DNA of 64,000 nucleotides from Prostheceraeus crozeri (GCA_907163375.1 CAJQUW010007938.1:62001-126000); one strand, 5' to 3'; positions 25,399-36,783 are shown, counted from the stretch's first letter. Numbers and translations are program-made. The notes: generated by a model from the sequence alone, not told the origin.

Positions 25399-28300
25399 AA
25401 CCGCCCTAGATGCCCGGTTTTGGATAAAACATGCATGATTCCCATGCATGATCATACATGATTCATGCATGATCATGTATGATTCATGCATGACCATGGA
25501 TGTTTCATACATGATCATGCATGTCTCATGCATGATCATGCATGCATCATACATGGCCATGCATGATTTTCATGCATGTTTTATCCATGAGACATCCATG
25601 TTATATGTATGAGACATGCATGTTATATCTATGAGACATGCATGTTTTGTCAATGAAATATCAATGATTTAATCATGTGACATCTATAATTTTACCATCG
25701 AATAGATGAAATTAATCAGGATGCTAGTATCATTGTACAATCTGTATTGTAAGTTTATAGCACATTTTTGTCGTGGAGTGATGAATTCTACATGTTGAAT
25801 GAATAAAACATTGTAAAATTTAAGAATATGCAGAACTTACTTTACAAATTGAAATACATTCATTACATCCCTGGCAAATTCCAGTCACTCCAGCATAGAT
25901 GTGGCGCAAAGGCCATACATTATCTTCGATATAAAATTGCACATGTCACAGAAACATTCAAATGCAAATTAAATAACCATGTATAAAATCAACATCATGT
26001 TTATAGCAATGTATTGAAGACACAAGGAAAATTCATGCATAACGTGAATTAATGAAACGCAAGTGAATCAGTCTCTAACACAGTTTTCAATCTCCGATTC
26101 AAAAAACATTTCTAATGAATTTATGGAATAAAAAATTAGAAAGAAGAGCTTTTACATGTTATTTGTAATTAGTAAAATAAGGTATTTTTCAAAAAGACTC
26201 TGATCGAATAACAAATTATAATTCTAAAAGCTATCAGAGAAGTGTATTTTCTAGAAATGTTTTAAAACGATTAAAATGGCAGTGCAAGCGATTATTCGGA
26301 AGATGTTACTCTGAAATATTCTTTATATATTTTCTTGATGCAGCATTGTCGACCGGAAGGGTGCCATGACAGTTTATTGAGAAATTTAGTTGAAAGATAT
26401 TTGAAATCATAATAAGAAACGATTGATCACTCATTCAGCTTATGGAGTTTTCTTCTGGAGCAAATATGTTATGGCACGGTACGCTTCTTCCCTTTGAGGT
26501 ATACCGAATATAACGCTGTAGATTGAAGTGTATTCTTTTGTTCTTAATTCAAATTTCAAGCATGATTGATTTTCCGCACAATAGTAATCGTGTAAGAAAA
26601 TATTTGTTAGACCTACATTTGGTAAAATAGTTATTCTTGCTAAAATTATCCTTTGTACGATAGCATTCATAGAGATTACAAAAACTGAGCCCTGCTCTCC
26701 CAAGTAAACAGCAGAAGAGATGGATATCCTTCAAAAATAAAATTTTCCATACGTATTTAGAAAATGCACAAAGTTTTACCACCGTATAGGATGACGTTCA
26801 TATAGTAGCACACATCGAACGATCAGATACAAATAATTTTGATGAAAATCACTGTTATCAACATAAAGAAAATTTCTCTTTCCGGATTTGATCATCCTTC
26901 ATTTGAAAATCCTTCCAACCAGAAAACATGCCCACAGTCCGAATGCGCATTTCACGTCATCTGAAACACTGTCATTTCGAGTCGAACACCGTCGCGACGT
27001 CATCATCACATTTTTAAGAATAGAGGTGATGTCACGAAAAATTTACAGTTCAACGGAGAAACAATCACTAGTACTATGAAGTTTGAAGCGATGATACGAG
27101 GTCACTGAAAAAAAACATCTTCAGTTGGACCACAAGACGTTTGTCCGAATCTGATGATCGGTGGGACGTTGCGAATATATGAGAGATTTATGGGTAAATA
27201 ATAATTCCAGTATTTCGGGGTTAATTAGCTCACAAGACAAGACGAAAAAACAGCCGAGCGTAGGTCAGGTATTGAGTCATTGATGCACAGATACGACGAG
27301 TTTGCGCAGCCTCAGCAATAAGCACCTGTAAAAAGAAGACAAATTTTGTGCTGATGTGCAGAGCAGCTAGAATTATCATACTTAACTAATCTTAATTAAC
27401 ATTCTATAGGTAGGCCTACTCAAAGTTTAGAAGAGAAATCATTTATAGTAATTTTAGGTGTTGTAGTAAAGACTATTAAGAAAACTGCTTTTGACTCATT
27501 TCATCTCTGACAATGTGGCAAGCGATATTATTCTTAGGAATTTTGATAGCAAATGAAGATATTCTGGAGTGGTTGAATTGTGATCATTAACAATTTATGA
27601 ATTATTTTTTAATCAATGTTTGTAGTATCTATTAATAATTTTATTTTGATATTCAAGTACCGGTAACTGTTTTTACAAAAATGCAATCTCCAAATAAAAA
27701 CGGAGTATAGCCTATTGCCGACCGCCTGTCAATCGTTCGTGAGATGAAGATAGTCAGGAATGCTTGAATTTTCTATAATATTAACACCGTACATGTAATT
27801 TCATTTTGTTAAAATCACAATCTGCAAACACACACATAATGTCATCTTGTCTACCGTTTATATGACAGCATCTCTTCAGGTATTCATGGTGACATGCGGG
27901 CCTACAACTAACATGTGACCATAATAACTAGGCCTACGATGATATGAAAAGTGCGATGCATAATTTGTAATAAGTAAACACAAATTTATATATGAAGGAG
28001 TGGCAATGAGTTTGTACTTCGATTGTTTTATATTAATCGTAAGGCATGAAAAATAATTGATTTTGCAAAACTAAACCTATTGTTGGACTGCATCGCATAA
28101 CTGATATTTATTACAGTGTGCAGTCCGTCGTGTAGCATCTATGCCTTTTGTGTGCTTGATCATTTTACTTAAACGACTCGAAATATCAAATTGATATCAT
28201 TTTCTAAAATGTAGCGATTCTGAAAAAATTAATTGAATATCATGGGCGTTAGCTACAGGTTTTCAGTTCAATATTTATGAAATGGAAATAGTGACCTATT

Positions 28301-31267
28301 TAAACAAGCTTCCTTGATGAATCCATTTTTCAGAAACAAGATTAAATTGTATAACTTAAGCAGATATCGAATAGCTCAATAGTTTGTCCGCATTGATAAA
28401 AATATTCTCCATCTAAATTTTTTGTAGTCCTGGAATAGATTTTTTATGCCTTATACCATGTTCAATTGTTTCAAAATTTTTTTCAATTATTTGTCATCCA
28501 AATATTGATGCCATAGCACAAGTATAGCCTACTATTGAAGTGCTAAATTGAAATGGTTTTTAATGCGTTAATTTAAGTTCTTTCATGCTCATAGTTTCTA
28601 GCATGCAACTATTTTGTCTCAACATGCCCAGATTTTTGTGCTTTTTTCAAAGCAATCAGAAATTACGAATTTAAAAGCAGTGTATTACCATTTCAATATA
28701 TTACCATTTGATTAAGATTCTTTTCACGACAGAATCAACTTTTGATCGATTTTTCAACGAGAAACGTCGTCGTGAAAACTGATATGCATGCACATTCTCA
28801 TGTTGAATTCAAAGTGAATAGGTGTTGGGTTTTCCATCACACAAATGATGTCACATGCCCAAGACTTATTCACTTTGAATTCAATATGCTAAGAATTCCT
28901 CTTAGCAGCACATTTTAGGAGTTCTTGATAGCTATGATATTTATGTATAAATAAAGGATTCCCAAAATGTGCTGCTAAGAGGAACCGAGAGGAATTGAGA
29001 TATTTTGTTGTTGCCAGTAAATTAAATTAAGTATGACGCTAGTAGCTTTCAAAGTATTGCAGTATCTAGTATTTGCAAAATTAATAGAGGAGATAGCAGT
29101 ATAGTCATAGAAATGTCTCTACGTGTTCATGGTCAATAAACCAACTTTTGATTTATCGATTGTATCATATGACCAAATCTTTCCTTTGATTTTGTTTTCG
29201 GGATTAAATGCTGTAAGTTGACAAAATAAATTTGGAAACAATTAGAAGCTTACCCTTTTTCTGCGGTTTGATCCAAGAGATAATTTTTAATTCTGATGCA
29301 CAAATCAAAGGAACTTGATGGCTTCATTGAGTGGAAGAACTCACTGACTACCTGCGAGTGTTCATTTTTGAATTGTGCTCCATGTTGTGCATGAAAACTA
29401 AGTAAGATAATGAAAAAACGAAGACGATTAAATAAAGGTGCGTAAGTAGAATATCCTCTTGATGCGTCTGACTTTTGTAATATTAAGCAGTTAACACGGG
29501 TTCACGAGAACGAAGAGCGCACAACCTGCGCAGCTTTCTGTCCCACGCACAGAACTAGATTCATCTGCGCGCGCTTCGGTTTCCTAGAAAGGAAGAGTTA
29601 TATGTAACCTTATATCGAAATGGCACAGAATTAGACAACTTGCTCCTTCTCGAATGGAAAATTCGTGTATCGCTTGCTATTGGAAATGGCAAACAATAAG
29701 CTGTCAGCAAAGGACAACAGAGCCAGTGAGAGATGCGTGCGTGCTGTGATATCACTTCGCACACACCAAAACACACATCGATGCCTGGCTTCGATTCAAT
29801 GTATGCACTATACAGTGAGCAATGCCGAGGAGAGGATGTGAAAACATCAAGTGAACTAATTTTCGTACGCCTGCTACTTTCTTTAATAATGATCGAAGGG
29901 TCAACATTATGGAGAAAACTTGTGCGTAATGATCTGAATTCTTCGAATCTGAAGGAATTTTGGCAATCGAAGCACTTTCGCTGGAACACACATTAATCCG
30001 CAAGCGACGCACGACTATTTTTTCCTATCTCTGTAAGGTATTAGGAATTCCTTTTTTGCGCACCTAATAGGTTCCTCAATGTGCCGTCCATTTCGTATTA
30101 ATCACACTTCTAGCAACCGAAGCAGATAAACAAAATATTTAATTCTGTGGTCCCACGTGATGGGTGGACAATAATTATTAAGCAGGGACGCTGAGTCACA
30201 GGTATCAACAGCTCGCAGCGAGAGAATATTATCGACCGCTCATGGCTCGCGAATGCGGCCACGACCAGGCTGCCAACAATGTGACCGAACTTCCTCAGCT
30301 GCGTGCGCGTGGCGAATTTCCTTAACATAGTGACGGAAAGTTATAGAAGCGAGATACGATTACGCAGACTGAGCGAGACACTTATGCAATTGTTTGCTTC
30401 AGTTACATGCTGATTTAATATCATAAGTTTTGCAAATTACTAGCTAAGTAATTTAGCGAACAATCGAGCAAACTGATCAAAGTCGACTTGCTGATGCGCA
30501 CGGTGTGGAACTTAGAAACTTCAATAAATGCTTCAATTTGAGAAGAAAAGTGTGTGCCGATAGAATTGCTTAATATTGAAAATATATGTCATGTGTAGGC
30601 CTAATATTGTTGACCTGTTCGTCAGCATTGACTGATGTTGTTGCTATTGTAGCTACAGTGTACATGTAGTGAATGTGAAAGATGATGAAAAATGAGTAGA
30701 AGAAGAAGAAGAAAAGGGGAACGAGTGAGAAAGAGAGAGAGAAGTGATGAAGTCACCTGAATATCTTTTTTATGCACACCATTTCATCAAATATAAAGGG
30801 CATATATAAAACACTCGAAATAATGGTAGACATGCATATTTCATATGTCGTATAGGCCCTATACATGTTTCATATGTCGATATCCATGGATCATCGATGT
30901 TTTATCCATGAGCGATTCTTTGAGTAATTTAAATGCATTTGTTACTTCTTACAGCATCAATATTATTAGTAAAGTCGGTATCTAACTCAAATGGACAATT
31001 CTTCTCTACAGGAAACGCTCTTTTAATTATGTATTTTATCCACGTTCATGGATCATCGATGTTTTACCATGTACAATTCCAAATTACTATTCAGAGTAAT
31101 TTTTATATACATTTCCCACTCTTTACAATGCTAAATATTATTAATATAGTTATATCTACACCAAAAAAGACCATTTTATTTAATAAGGAATGAAATTTCT
31201 TGATAGGATTTATCCGTGATACATGCATCATGCATGTTTTATCCAAAAACGGGCATCTAGGGCGGTT
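25399..31267. mobile_element. 5.9 kb DNA transposon with CATG-rich subterminal repeats (left copy)
   Basis: The ends AACCGCCCTAGATGCCCG and CGGGCATCTAGGGCGGTT are inverted copies, and the similarity runs on through GGATAAAACATGCATGAT. Just inside the left end, about 25430-25640 is a dense run of CATGCATGATCATG-like palindromic words. The right end has related words plus a direct duplication of about 150 bp (from 30888 and from 31040, both starting near GGATCATCGATGTTTTA). TATG occurs close to both outer ends. No transposase was recognised in the 5.9 kb interior; the frames at 26440-26782 and 29561-29989 have no known domain. It is probably non-autonomous or decayed. Confidence 0.6.
28801..28987. 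repeat. Two adjacent hairpins
   Basis: The first pairs TTGAATTCAAAGTGAATA with TATTCACTTTGAATTCAA (about 28803-28884). The second pairs CCTCTTAGCAGCACATTTT with AAAATGTGCTGCTAAGAGG (about 28897-28983). They lie back to back inside the 5.9 kb transposon and are probably a small nested foldback element. Confidence 0.6.
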
Positions 31268-32023
31268 ATGTCCAAGCTGACTAAAGTAATACATACGATG
31301 GCGTTCGACACACGTAGTTTCGCGCCGTGGCTTTCAGGCAATGTGAAGACCGGGATCACTATCACTTATGAATGGCATTGACAAAGTAGAATGTCACACA
31401 TTCTTTCTCCACTCAAGCTGTCCAGGTAGTTGATTGACTTTGGTCTTCGACTCAAGGAAACTGCAGCACCTGAAACGGAAATCGGTGACGGAATTGACGA
31501 GCAAATTCGTTAGGATGAAGACACGGACAGAATAATTCAAAATGAAACTGATGGGGACTCGGTCTTACGCACGCATGCCTCTTTAGTGCACGACGATTAC
31601 TCATGCTGAATTCAAGAATTACTCGTGCGTGATTGTTTGTCCGTAATGAGGGGTCTTGATCACGCCTCGCCCATCAATAGCTCCTCAACCTATCGAATGA
31701 AGAGGAGGGTTACTTCGGGTGTGATTAGGTTAGTGTTTATCGCAGCGAGAGAATGAGCGCGTGTTGACGACTTCTGCTATTGAACTCGGCCATCTCAAGC
31801 ATGGGATTGTGCATGAACAGAGGCAAACCGACCGAGGGTCAGATTAACGACTTTCTCCATGACCATTATACTGAGCATCATAGAAACAGTAGAGCCCAAC
31901 GATCGCGCCGCATCCAGATAACTTATTAGTTGTAAAAAATGTAAAGATCATTGTTTAATTCAAGAAATTACCCAAACAATTTCGAAAAGCATACATGGCA
32001 AACATCACTATTCTAAGGGTAGT
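31268..32023. other. Flank between the 5.9 kb transposon and the Polinton-like block
   Basis: No gene recognised. It is mirrored, with many small differences, at about 55251-56022. A purine-rich patch of AGAAGAAGAAG and GAGAGAGA type lies just inside the neighbouring transposon at 30700-30740. Confidence 0.4.
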
Positions 32024-32058
32024 AGTAGTAAGCAAAACTCCACTTCTGGATAGCGCAA

Positions 32059-32360
32059 GATGGCCGCCGTCGTGGGCTGAGTCCCCCCACCCCCTCTGGA
32101 ACGACAGTGTCGTGATGTGCCGGCCAGGTTGGCCGCCATCGCGAGAGGTCGCTGACGTCCCCCCCCCCCTCTGGAACGACAGTGTCGTGATGTGCCGGCC
32201 AGGTTGGCCGCCATCGCGAGAGGTCGCTGACGTCCCCCCCCCCTCTGCAACGACAGAGTGTGAGACTCGGGTGAGTGGGTCCGACCGCCTGGTGGACGTG
32301 GGCGACCGTCTAGGTTGACGTGGGCGACCGTCTAGGTTGACGTGGGCGACCGCCAGGATT
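32059..32360. repeat. GC-rich minisatellite block with poly-C tracts
   Basis: A unit of about 75 bp, containing GTCGTGATGTGCCGGCCAGG, CGCGAGAGGTCGCTGACGTC and a run of 9-12 C, is present twice. A 22 bp unit, GTTGACGTGGGCGACCGTCTAG, follows in about three copies. The block is far richer in GC than anything else in the window. The mirror block at 54940-55214 has one fewer 22 bp unit. Confidence 0.75.
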
Positions 32361-32448
32361 AGTCTTGAGGCTATAGTGTGTGATGTTTTTGGTGCAATCT
32401 GCTGAATGTTGGGTTGTAAAATGGGTTGTTTCGAGTGGAAGGAGTGGT

Positions 32449-32700
32449 CGGATGAGAAAACGGAGGTCAGATTCGGATTCAGCGTGAAATTCTGCATCGG
32501 TAGGGTGAGTTTCAAGGCAATCGGCGAGAAAAACTGTTTCTTCAAAATTTTGACATAGAATGTGGGACGTTTTGGTGTGTAGCGCCCAAACGAAGCATCG
32601 GATGAGAAAACGGAGTCCAGATTCGGAATCTACGTGAAATTTTGGGTTAGGAAGGATGTTTCCAGCGAAATCGGAGAGAAAAAATTTTCGGCTGACGTCC
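32449..32700. repeat. Degenerate 150 bp tandem pair
   Basis: CGGATGAGAAAACGGAG starts at 32449 and again at 32599. Both copies continue with CAGATTCGGA and GTGAAATT words and end in GGAGAGAAAAA-like sequence. It sits between the GC-rich block and the 298 bp array. Confidence 0.65.
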
Positions 32701-32710
32701 CCCCCCCCCT

Positions 32711-33602
32711 CTGGACAGCTTGCTTCGATTTTGGCTTCTAGTGGACGGATTTTGTCGTGCGATAGCTCGTTTGAAAGCTAAGAGTGAGACAAATTCAGTG
32801 AAACAATCGGCTTGTTCCTATCTGTCTTCGTTCAAAAGTTAGAGCGGTTACAAGATTTTAGGTCGGAGCTCGCTTACCTGAAAAAATCCTAAGTGTCAGA
32901 GTGACTTTGTATGGGTAAAATTTTGAAAATTTTCCAAAGTGTGGAATTTCGACCTGGGACCGTCACCAAAACATTTTTCATCAAATTTCACTGACCTCCC
33001 CCCCCCCTCTGGACAGCTTGCTTCGATTTTGGCTTCTAGTGGACGGATTTTGTCGTGCGATAGCTCGTTTGAAAGCTAAGAGTGAGACAAATTCAGTGAA
33101 ACAATCGGCTTGTTCCTATCTGTCTTCGTTCAAAAGTTAGAGCGGTTACAAGATTTTAGGTCGGAGCTCGCTTACCTGAAAAAATCCTAAGTGTCAGAGT
33201 GACTTTGTATGGGTAAAATTTTGAAAATTTTCCAAAGTGTGGAATTTCGACCTGGGACCGTCACCAAAACATTTTTCATCAAATTTCACTGACCTCCCCC
33301 CCCCTCTGGACAGCTTGCTTCGATTTTGGCTTCTAGTGGACGGATTTTGTCGTGCGATAGCTCGTTTGAAAGCTAAGAGTGAGACAAATTCAGTGAAACA
33401 ATCGGCTTGTTCCTATCTGTCTTCGTTCAAAAGTTAGAGCGGTTACAAGATTTTAGGTCGGAGCTCGCTTACCTGAAAAAATCCTAAGTGTCAGAGTGAC
33501 TTTGTATGGGTAAAATTTTGAAAATTTTCCAAAGTGTGGAATTTCGACCTGGGACCGTCACCAAAACATTTTTCATCAAATTTCGCTGACGTCCCCCCCC
33601 CC
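32711..33602. repeat. 298 bp tandem array, three copies
   Basis: CTGGACAGCTTGCTTCGATT begins at 32711, 33009 and 33306, so the period is 297-298 bp. Each unit ends in a poly-C tract followed by CTCTGGA or CTCGTTCGG. The right arm has a single copy (about 54298-54594). Unequal copy number is usual for tandem repeats and is also a common collapse or expansion error in assemblies. Confidence 0.85.
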
Positions 33603-33609
33603 CTCGTTC

Positions 33610-33722
33610 GGACAAAATTTCTTGAAACAAACTTTGGTTAAGGTCCCAGGTCAAAATTCGGAAGTTTTAAATTTTTCAAAATTTTCACCACACTGGAGCT
33701 CTCACACTTAGGAATTTTTTCA
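33610..33722. repeat. Diverged inverted copy of the 298 bp unit
   Basis: GGTCCCAGGTC, TTTTTCAAAATTTTCACC and CACACTTAGGAATTTTTT follow in order. Together they are the reverse complement of the last 105 bp of the array unit, with substitutions. The array and this block therefore form an imperfect hairpin next to the first promoter. Confidence 0.6.
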
Positions 33723-33892
33723 CTTGTGGCATGTTACATGGACATGTGCTGGCGGACCAACTTCCCGTGGTCATATGAGAATGGTTCAGGTGTCATATTG
33801 TAAAGAATGATGAGACAAATCGTTTGCAACAAACCGGATGTCGCTACGATGAATACTTTCGGAGATAGAGCCATTTTAAGTTTTCTTCCGAG

Positions 33893-33902
33893 CATATATA
33901 AA
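33893..33902 (+). promoter_or_regulatory. TATA-like box upstream of the coiled-coil gene
   Basis: GCATATATAAACCC lies about 600 bp upstream of the coding start. A splice-donor-like GAG/GTAAGC follows near 33947, and an acceptor-like TATCTTACAG stands just before the ATG at 34491. This suggests a short untranslated first exon. The mirror copy lies at about 53987-53996. Confidence 0.45.
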
Positions 33903-34490
33903 CCCCCGACAACGTAAGTCTGATCACTTCATCGAAAGACGAGGTAAGCGACGGTCGTCGCTCTGAGCTCCCGATATCGGGTGCAAAGGACTCTATCTTT
34001 TGAAGTAGGCAAGCTATCTTGCTACTTCAAAGTTTGTATGATAGAGTTTGATAGTGTCTTTACTACTGATAAAATTTTTTAAAAGTAGTATGAGTAGTAA
34101 AATGCGGAATTTTTTAAAAATTCTTAATTTTCACTTTTTTCAAAGTTTTAACATATAGACTAAGGTTTTCAAGTATCCTGAGTTCAAATCTGCTATCAGA
34201 TTTGAAATTTAACTAAGTCTAAGGCAGCTTTGAGGGGTTAGATCCCAGCTACTGATCACTACCTTTGACTCGGCGTTCCTGTTACCACTTCGGGGCAGTG
34301 ACAATGATGTCTTCAGCTGTAAAGAGCGGGTATCGGGGAAGATCTCTCACTTCCCTAGTGATCGGTACAAGGCCTTCGGGCTGTCGACGGGATCGAGTGC
34401 CACTCACTACACTCTTTAGGAATATGACTGTACTACATGATTCCAAACTTATACAAATTTCATTATCTTACAGCTAACGATAAATCAGGC

Positions 34491-35681
34491 ATGGCCAACG
34501 ACAAAAATCGAAAGTATCATATCAAAATGTGCTCTTGTGGACGAGTTAATCGCAGTGCGGACGCCAAGGCTCACGTCAAGAAGGCGGGCACCGGCCACAT
34601 GATTGTCTTGAATAGGGTTGCGTGCGTGAAGTGTAGAGTGCTGAAGGGTGATGAGGATGAGGCGCGTTTCTACAGAGTGCATGCTGACTGTAGTGGTGGT
34701 TTAGTGACTGATTTGAGATTTACACAGTTGATTGTGGAAGAGAGGGAGCGAATGTTGGCGAATGTTGCGAATGTTGTTGAGAATGTTGTTGAGAATGTTG
34801 TTGAGAATGTTGTTGAGAATGATGAGTTGGCGAGAGCGGTTGCGTCGTTGGAGGGTGAGATTGAGCAGCGGAAGAGAGTGCTTGAGAGTGATGATGAGGA
34901 TGATGTGGATTTAGATAGGGAGCGTGTGAGGAAGCGTGTGAGGAAGTTGAGCTCTTCGTCATCGGAGGTGTCCGACATCGTCATCACCGACCCCCCGAAG
35001 AGCTCATCTTCCCCAAAAGTGAAGAGTGGTGGGATTCGTGTGCAGTCGGCGAGGTGGTTGAAGGATGAAGAGAAGAGACATGTTTCGCAGCAGATGGCGC
35101 ATGAGTTGTTAGTGAATAAGTTTGAGAGTTTGAAGAAAGTGAAGGATGAAGTTGTGAAGGAGTTGGATGAGTTGAAAAAGAAGGATTTGAAGTCGAAGGA
35201 GGTGGCGGATGAAAACATTAGAATGAGGCGTTGTGTGACTGATTTGAAGAATAAGACGCGAGAGTTGGAAGAGAAGAATGATGCGTGTGAGAAGAGGGCG
35301 AGTGCTGCGGAGAGAAGAATGAGAGATGCAGAGGCGAAGTTTGAGGCGATGATGAAGGAGATGAGTGTGTTGAGAGCGAAGAATGTTGAGTTGGAGAGGA
35401 CTGTGGCTCGGCTGGGTGATGAGAGGCAGGCGTATGAGAAGTTGGAGCGCATGAGGGATGAGTGGGAGCGTGTGAATGAGGATCGCTTGTTTGAATTCCA
35501 CATCCCTATTCGGGACAATCATTTGGCCGGCGAAGTATTAGTAAATAAAAGCCTCGACGAGTCCATCCTATGTTACAACGGTCATCCGAGCAAGAAGTGT
35601 CTGCATGCCAGCCTGAGAATGCGCGGCCATCTCCACAAATTTTCAATCAGGAAGCCCGCGAGACTGCCTAAGGATGACTAA
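34491..35681 (+). CDS. Coiled-coil protein of the Polinton-like element (left copy)
   Basis: I place the start at the ATG at 34491, which follows an acceptor-like site; the frame is open from 34437. The protein has about 396 residues. The N-terminal third has a Cys/His-rich patch (KMCSCGRVNR, later VACVKCRVL) that may bind zinc. Next come a VVENVVEN five-residue repeat encoded by a 15 bp DNA repeat, a Ser-rich linker, and a long charged coiled coil with many Glu/Lys heptads. The C-terminal tail (EFHIPIRDNH onwards) is globular and conserved in both arms. A GTAAGTG donor follows the stop closely. Family and function are unknown. The frame looks whole. Confidence 0.6.
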   Translation: MANDKNRKYHIKMCSCGRVNRSADAKAHVKKAGTGHMIVLNRVACVKCRVLKGDEDEARFYRVHADCSGGLVTDLRFTQLIVEERERMLANVANVVENVVENVVENVVENDELARAVASLEGEIEQRKRVLESDDEDDVDLDRERVRKRVRKLSSSSSEVSDIVITDPPKSSSSPKVKSGGIRVQSARWLKDEEKRHVSQQMAHELLVNKFESLKKVKDEVVKELDELKKKDLKSKEVADENIRMRRCVTDLKNKTRELEEKNDACEKRASAAERRMRDAEAKFEAMMKEMSVLRAKNVELERTVARLGDERQAYEKLERMRDEWERVNEDRLFEFHIPIRDNHLAGEVLVNKSLDESILCYNGHPSKKCLHASLRMRGHLHKFSIRKPARLPKDD

Positions 35682-35781
35682 CTTGGTAAGTGAAAAAGTA
35701 AATAAGATAGTATATCCTATTCTAACACATATCATTTTCATTGCAGATCTTTGCCCGCCTTCACCACCCCATCACGTCACT

Positions 35782-35919
35782 CCCGAGAACGAACCATCGG
35801 CTCTCTTAAGGGCCACCTAGGGGCAAGACATGATAGAACCTCCACGCGGTTTGCCCTGGGCAGTCTTCGGACTGGCGAATACTATCATTAAGTTGAATCT
35901 GCTATCAGTCAACTTGAAC
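35782..35919. repeat. 138 bp direct repeat, copy 1
   Basis: It starts CCCGAGAACGAACCATCGG and ends CAGTCAACTTGAAC. The same sequence recurs at 36304-36441 with a few changes, so the pair brackets the 84-codon gene and its promoter. Mirror copies lie at about 51970-52107 and 51448-51585. Confidence 0.85.
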
Positions 35920-35987
35920 ATTATGCAGTCGATTGCTATCCCTGAAGCATTCTGATTCGCTGTTGAGCAATTCATTGTTGAAAACCC

Positions 35988-35994
35988 TATATAA
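35988..35994 (+). promoter_or_regulatory. TATA box of the 84-codon gene
   Basis: CCCTATATAAGCC lies 42 bp before the ATG at 36036, a normal TATA-to-start distance for a compact viral-type gene with a very short leader. The mirror copy is at about 51895-51901. Confidence 0.55.
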
Positions 35995-36035
35995 GCCAGA
36001 AGATTGTAGCGCTTCTCATTCAATTTGAAGTCACG

Positions 36036-36290
36036 ATGGAAGCGACATCTGCCGACAACATTCCCGTCTTCACCGATGAAGACAACGGCATTCCCAACTT
36101 CATCATCCTCGACGAGTGGGATGAAGAGGATGAGAAGAAGGGGAAGATCAAGAAGATCATTTGGACGGATGGGGTGTGGACTCCTAAAACCACCCGCATC
36201 CGAAAGGTGCCAGATGCACCACCACGGCTGAGGCGGTATAGGGTTTATGACAACCTAAGCGTCATACCCATTGACTATTCCAGTCAATAG
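36036..36290 (+). CDS. Small acidic-then-basic protein (left copy)
   Basis: The 84-codon frame has a close upstream TATA box. The first half is acidic (VFTDEDNG, DEWDEEDEKKG) and the second is basic (KTTRIRKVPDAPPRLRRYRVYDN). No known domain was recognised. It is identical in the other arm and lies between two 138 bp direct repeats. That placement suggests the gene plus one repeat could have been duplicated or inserted as a cassette. The charge pattern would suit a nucleic-acid or virion-associated protein, but that is a guess. Confidence 0.5.
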   Translation: MEATSADNIPVFTDEDNGIPNFIILDEWDEEDEKKGKIKKIIWTDGVWTPKTTRIRKVPDAPPRLRRYRVYDNLSVIPIDYSSQ

Positions 36291-36303
36291 TCAAATTCAC
36301 GTC

Positions 36304-36441
36304 CCCGAGAACGAACCATCGGCTCTCTTAAGGGCCACCATGGGGCAAGACATGATAGAAGCTCCATGCGGTTTGCCCTGGGCAGTCTTCGGACTGGCGA
36401 ATACTATCATTAAGTTGAATCTGCTATCAGTCAACTTGAAC
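36304..36441. repeat. 138 bp direct repeat, copy 2
   Basis: This is the second copy of the 35782-35919 sequence, directly after the 84-codon gene. Confidence 0.85.
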
Positions 36442-36783
36442 GTTGCAAATGAAGTTCGGTGTAATACTTCCTTTCGACGGGCGTTCCTGTAAAGGGCGGC
36501 GGTGAAACCCGTAGCTATGTATACCGCAAGGGACATTCGGCAATGGTCAATCTTGTTTAACCTCTCTGCGTCATGTTTGCAAGTGATTGCCTCTGTCTCA
36601 ACGTAGTATGCATTCGCGTCAGGGCGACATTTAGCCAACTGTCGAAGGTTGCCTAAAACTTTCCATTGCATACGTTATGAGAACCATGAGTTCTACCTGT
36701 CTCTATCAATGAGACGAATGGATGAATGGAATGAAATGGGAGGACACTCACGCGCCACACGCAACATAACACACTTCTCTCTT

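Noticed and set aside
25430-25640. CATG repeats as a CRISPR-like array
   Set aside because: Overlapping short palindromes without regular spacers, in a eukaryotic transposon end.
26440-26782. Two overlapping minus-strand frames as a transposase remnant of the 5.9 kb element
   Set aside because: Composition fits AT-rich chance frames, and no transposase motif is visible.
29561-29989. 142-codon open frame on the minus strand inside the 5.9 kb transposon
   Set aside because: No recognised domain, overlapping open frames on both strands, and not kept open in the mirror copy. Not supported as a gene.
31955-32545. Open frames through the GC-rich poly-C repeats, on both strands
   Set aside because: These are translations of minisatellite units (repeated GGRQRPLAMAANLAG-like peptides) with unstable poly-C length. 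No support as protein.
34670-35518. 282-codon antisense frame opposite the coiled-coil gene
   Set aside because: Ser/Phe-rich shadow of the Lys/Glu-rich coiled coil on the other strand, produced by codon bias.
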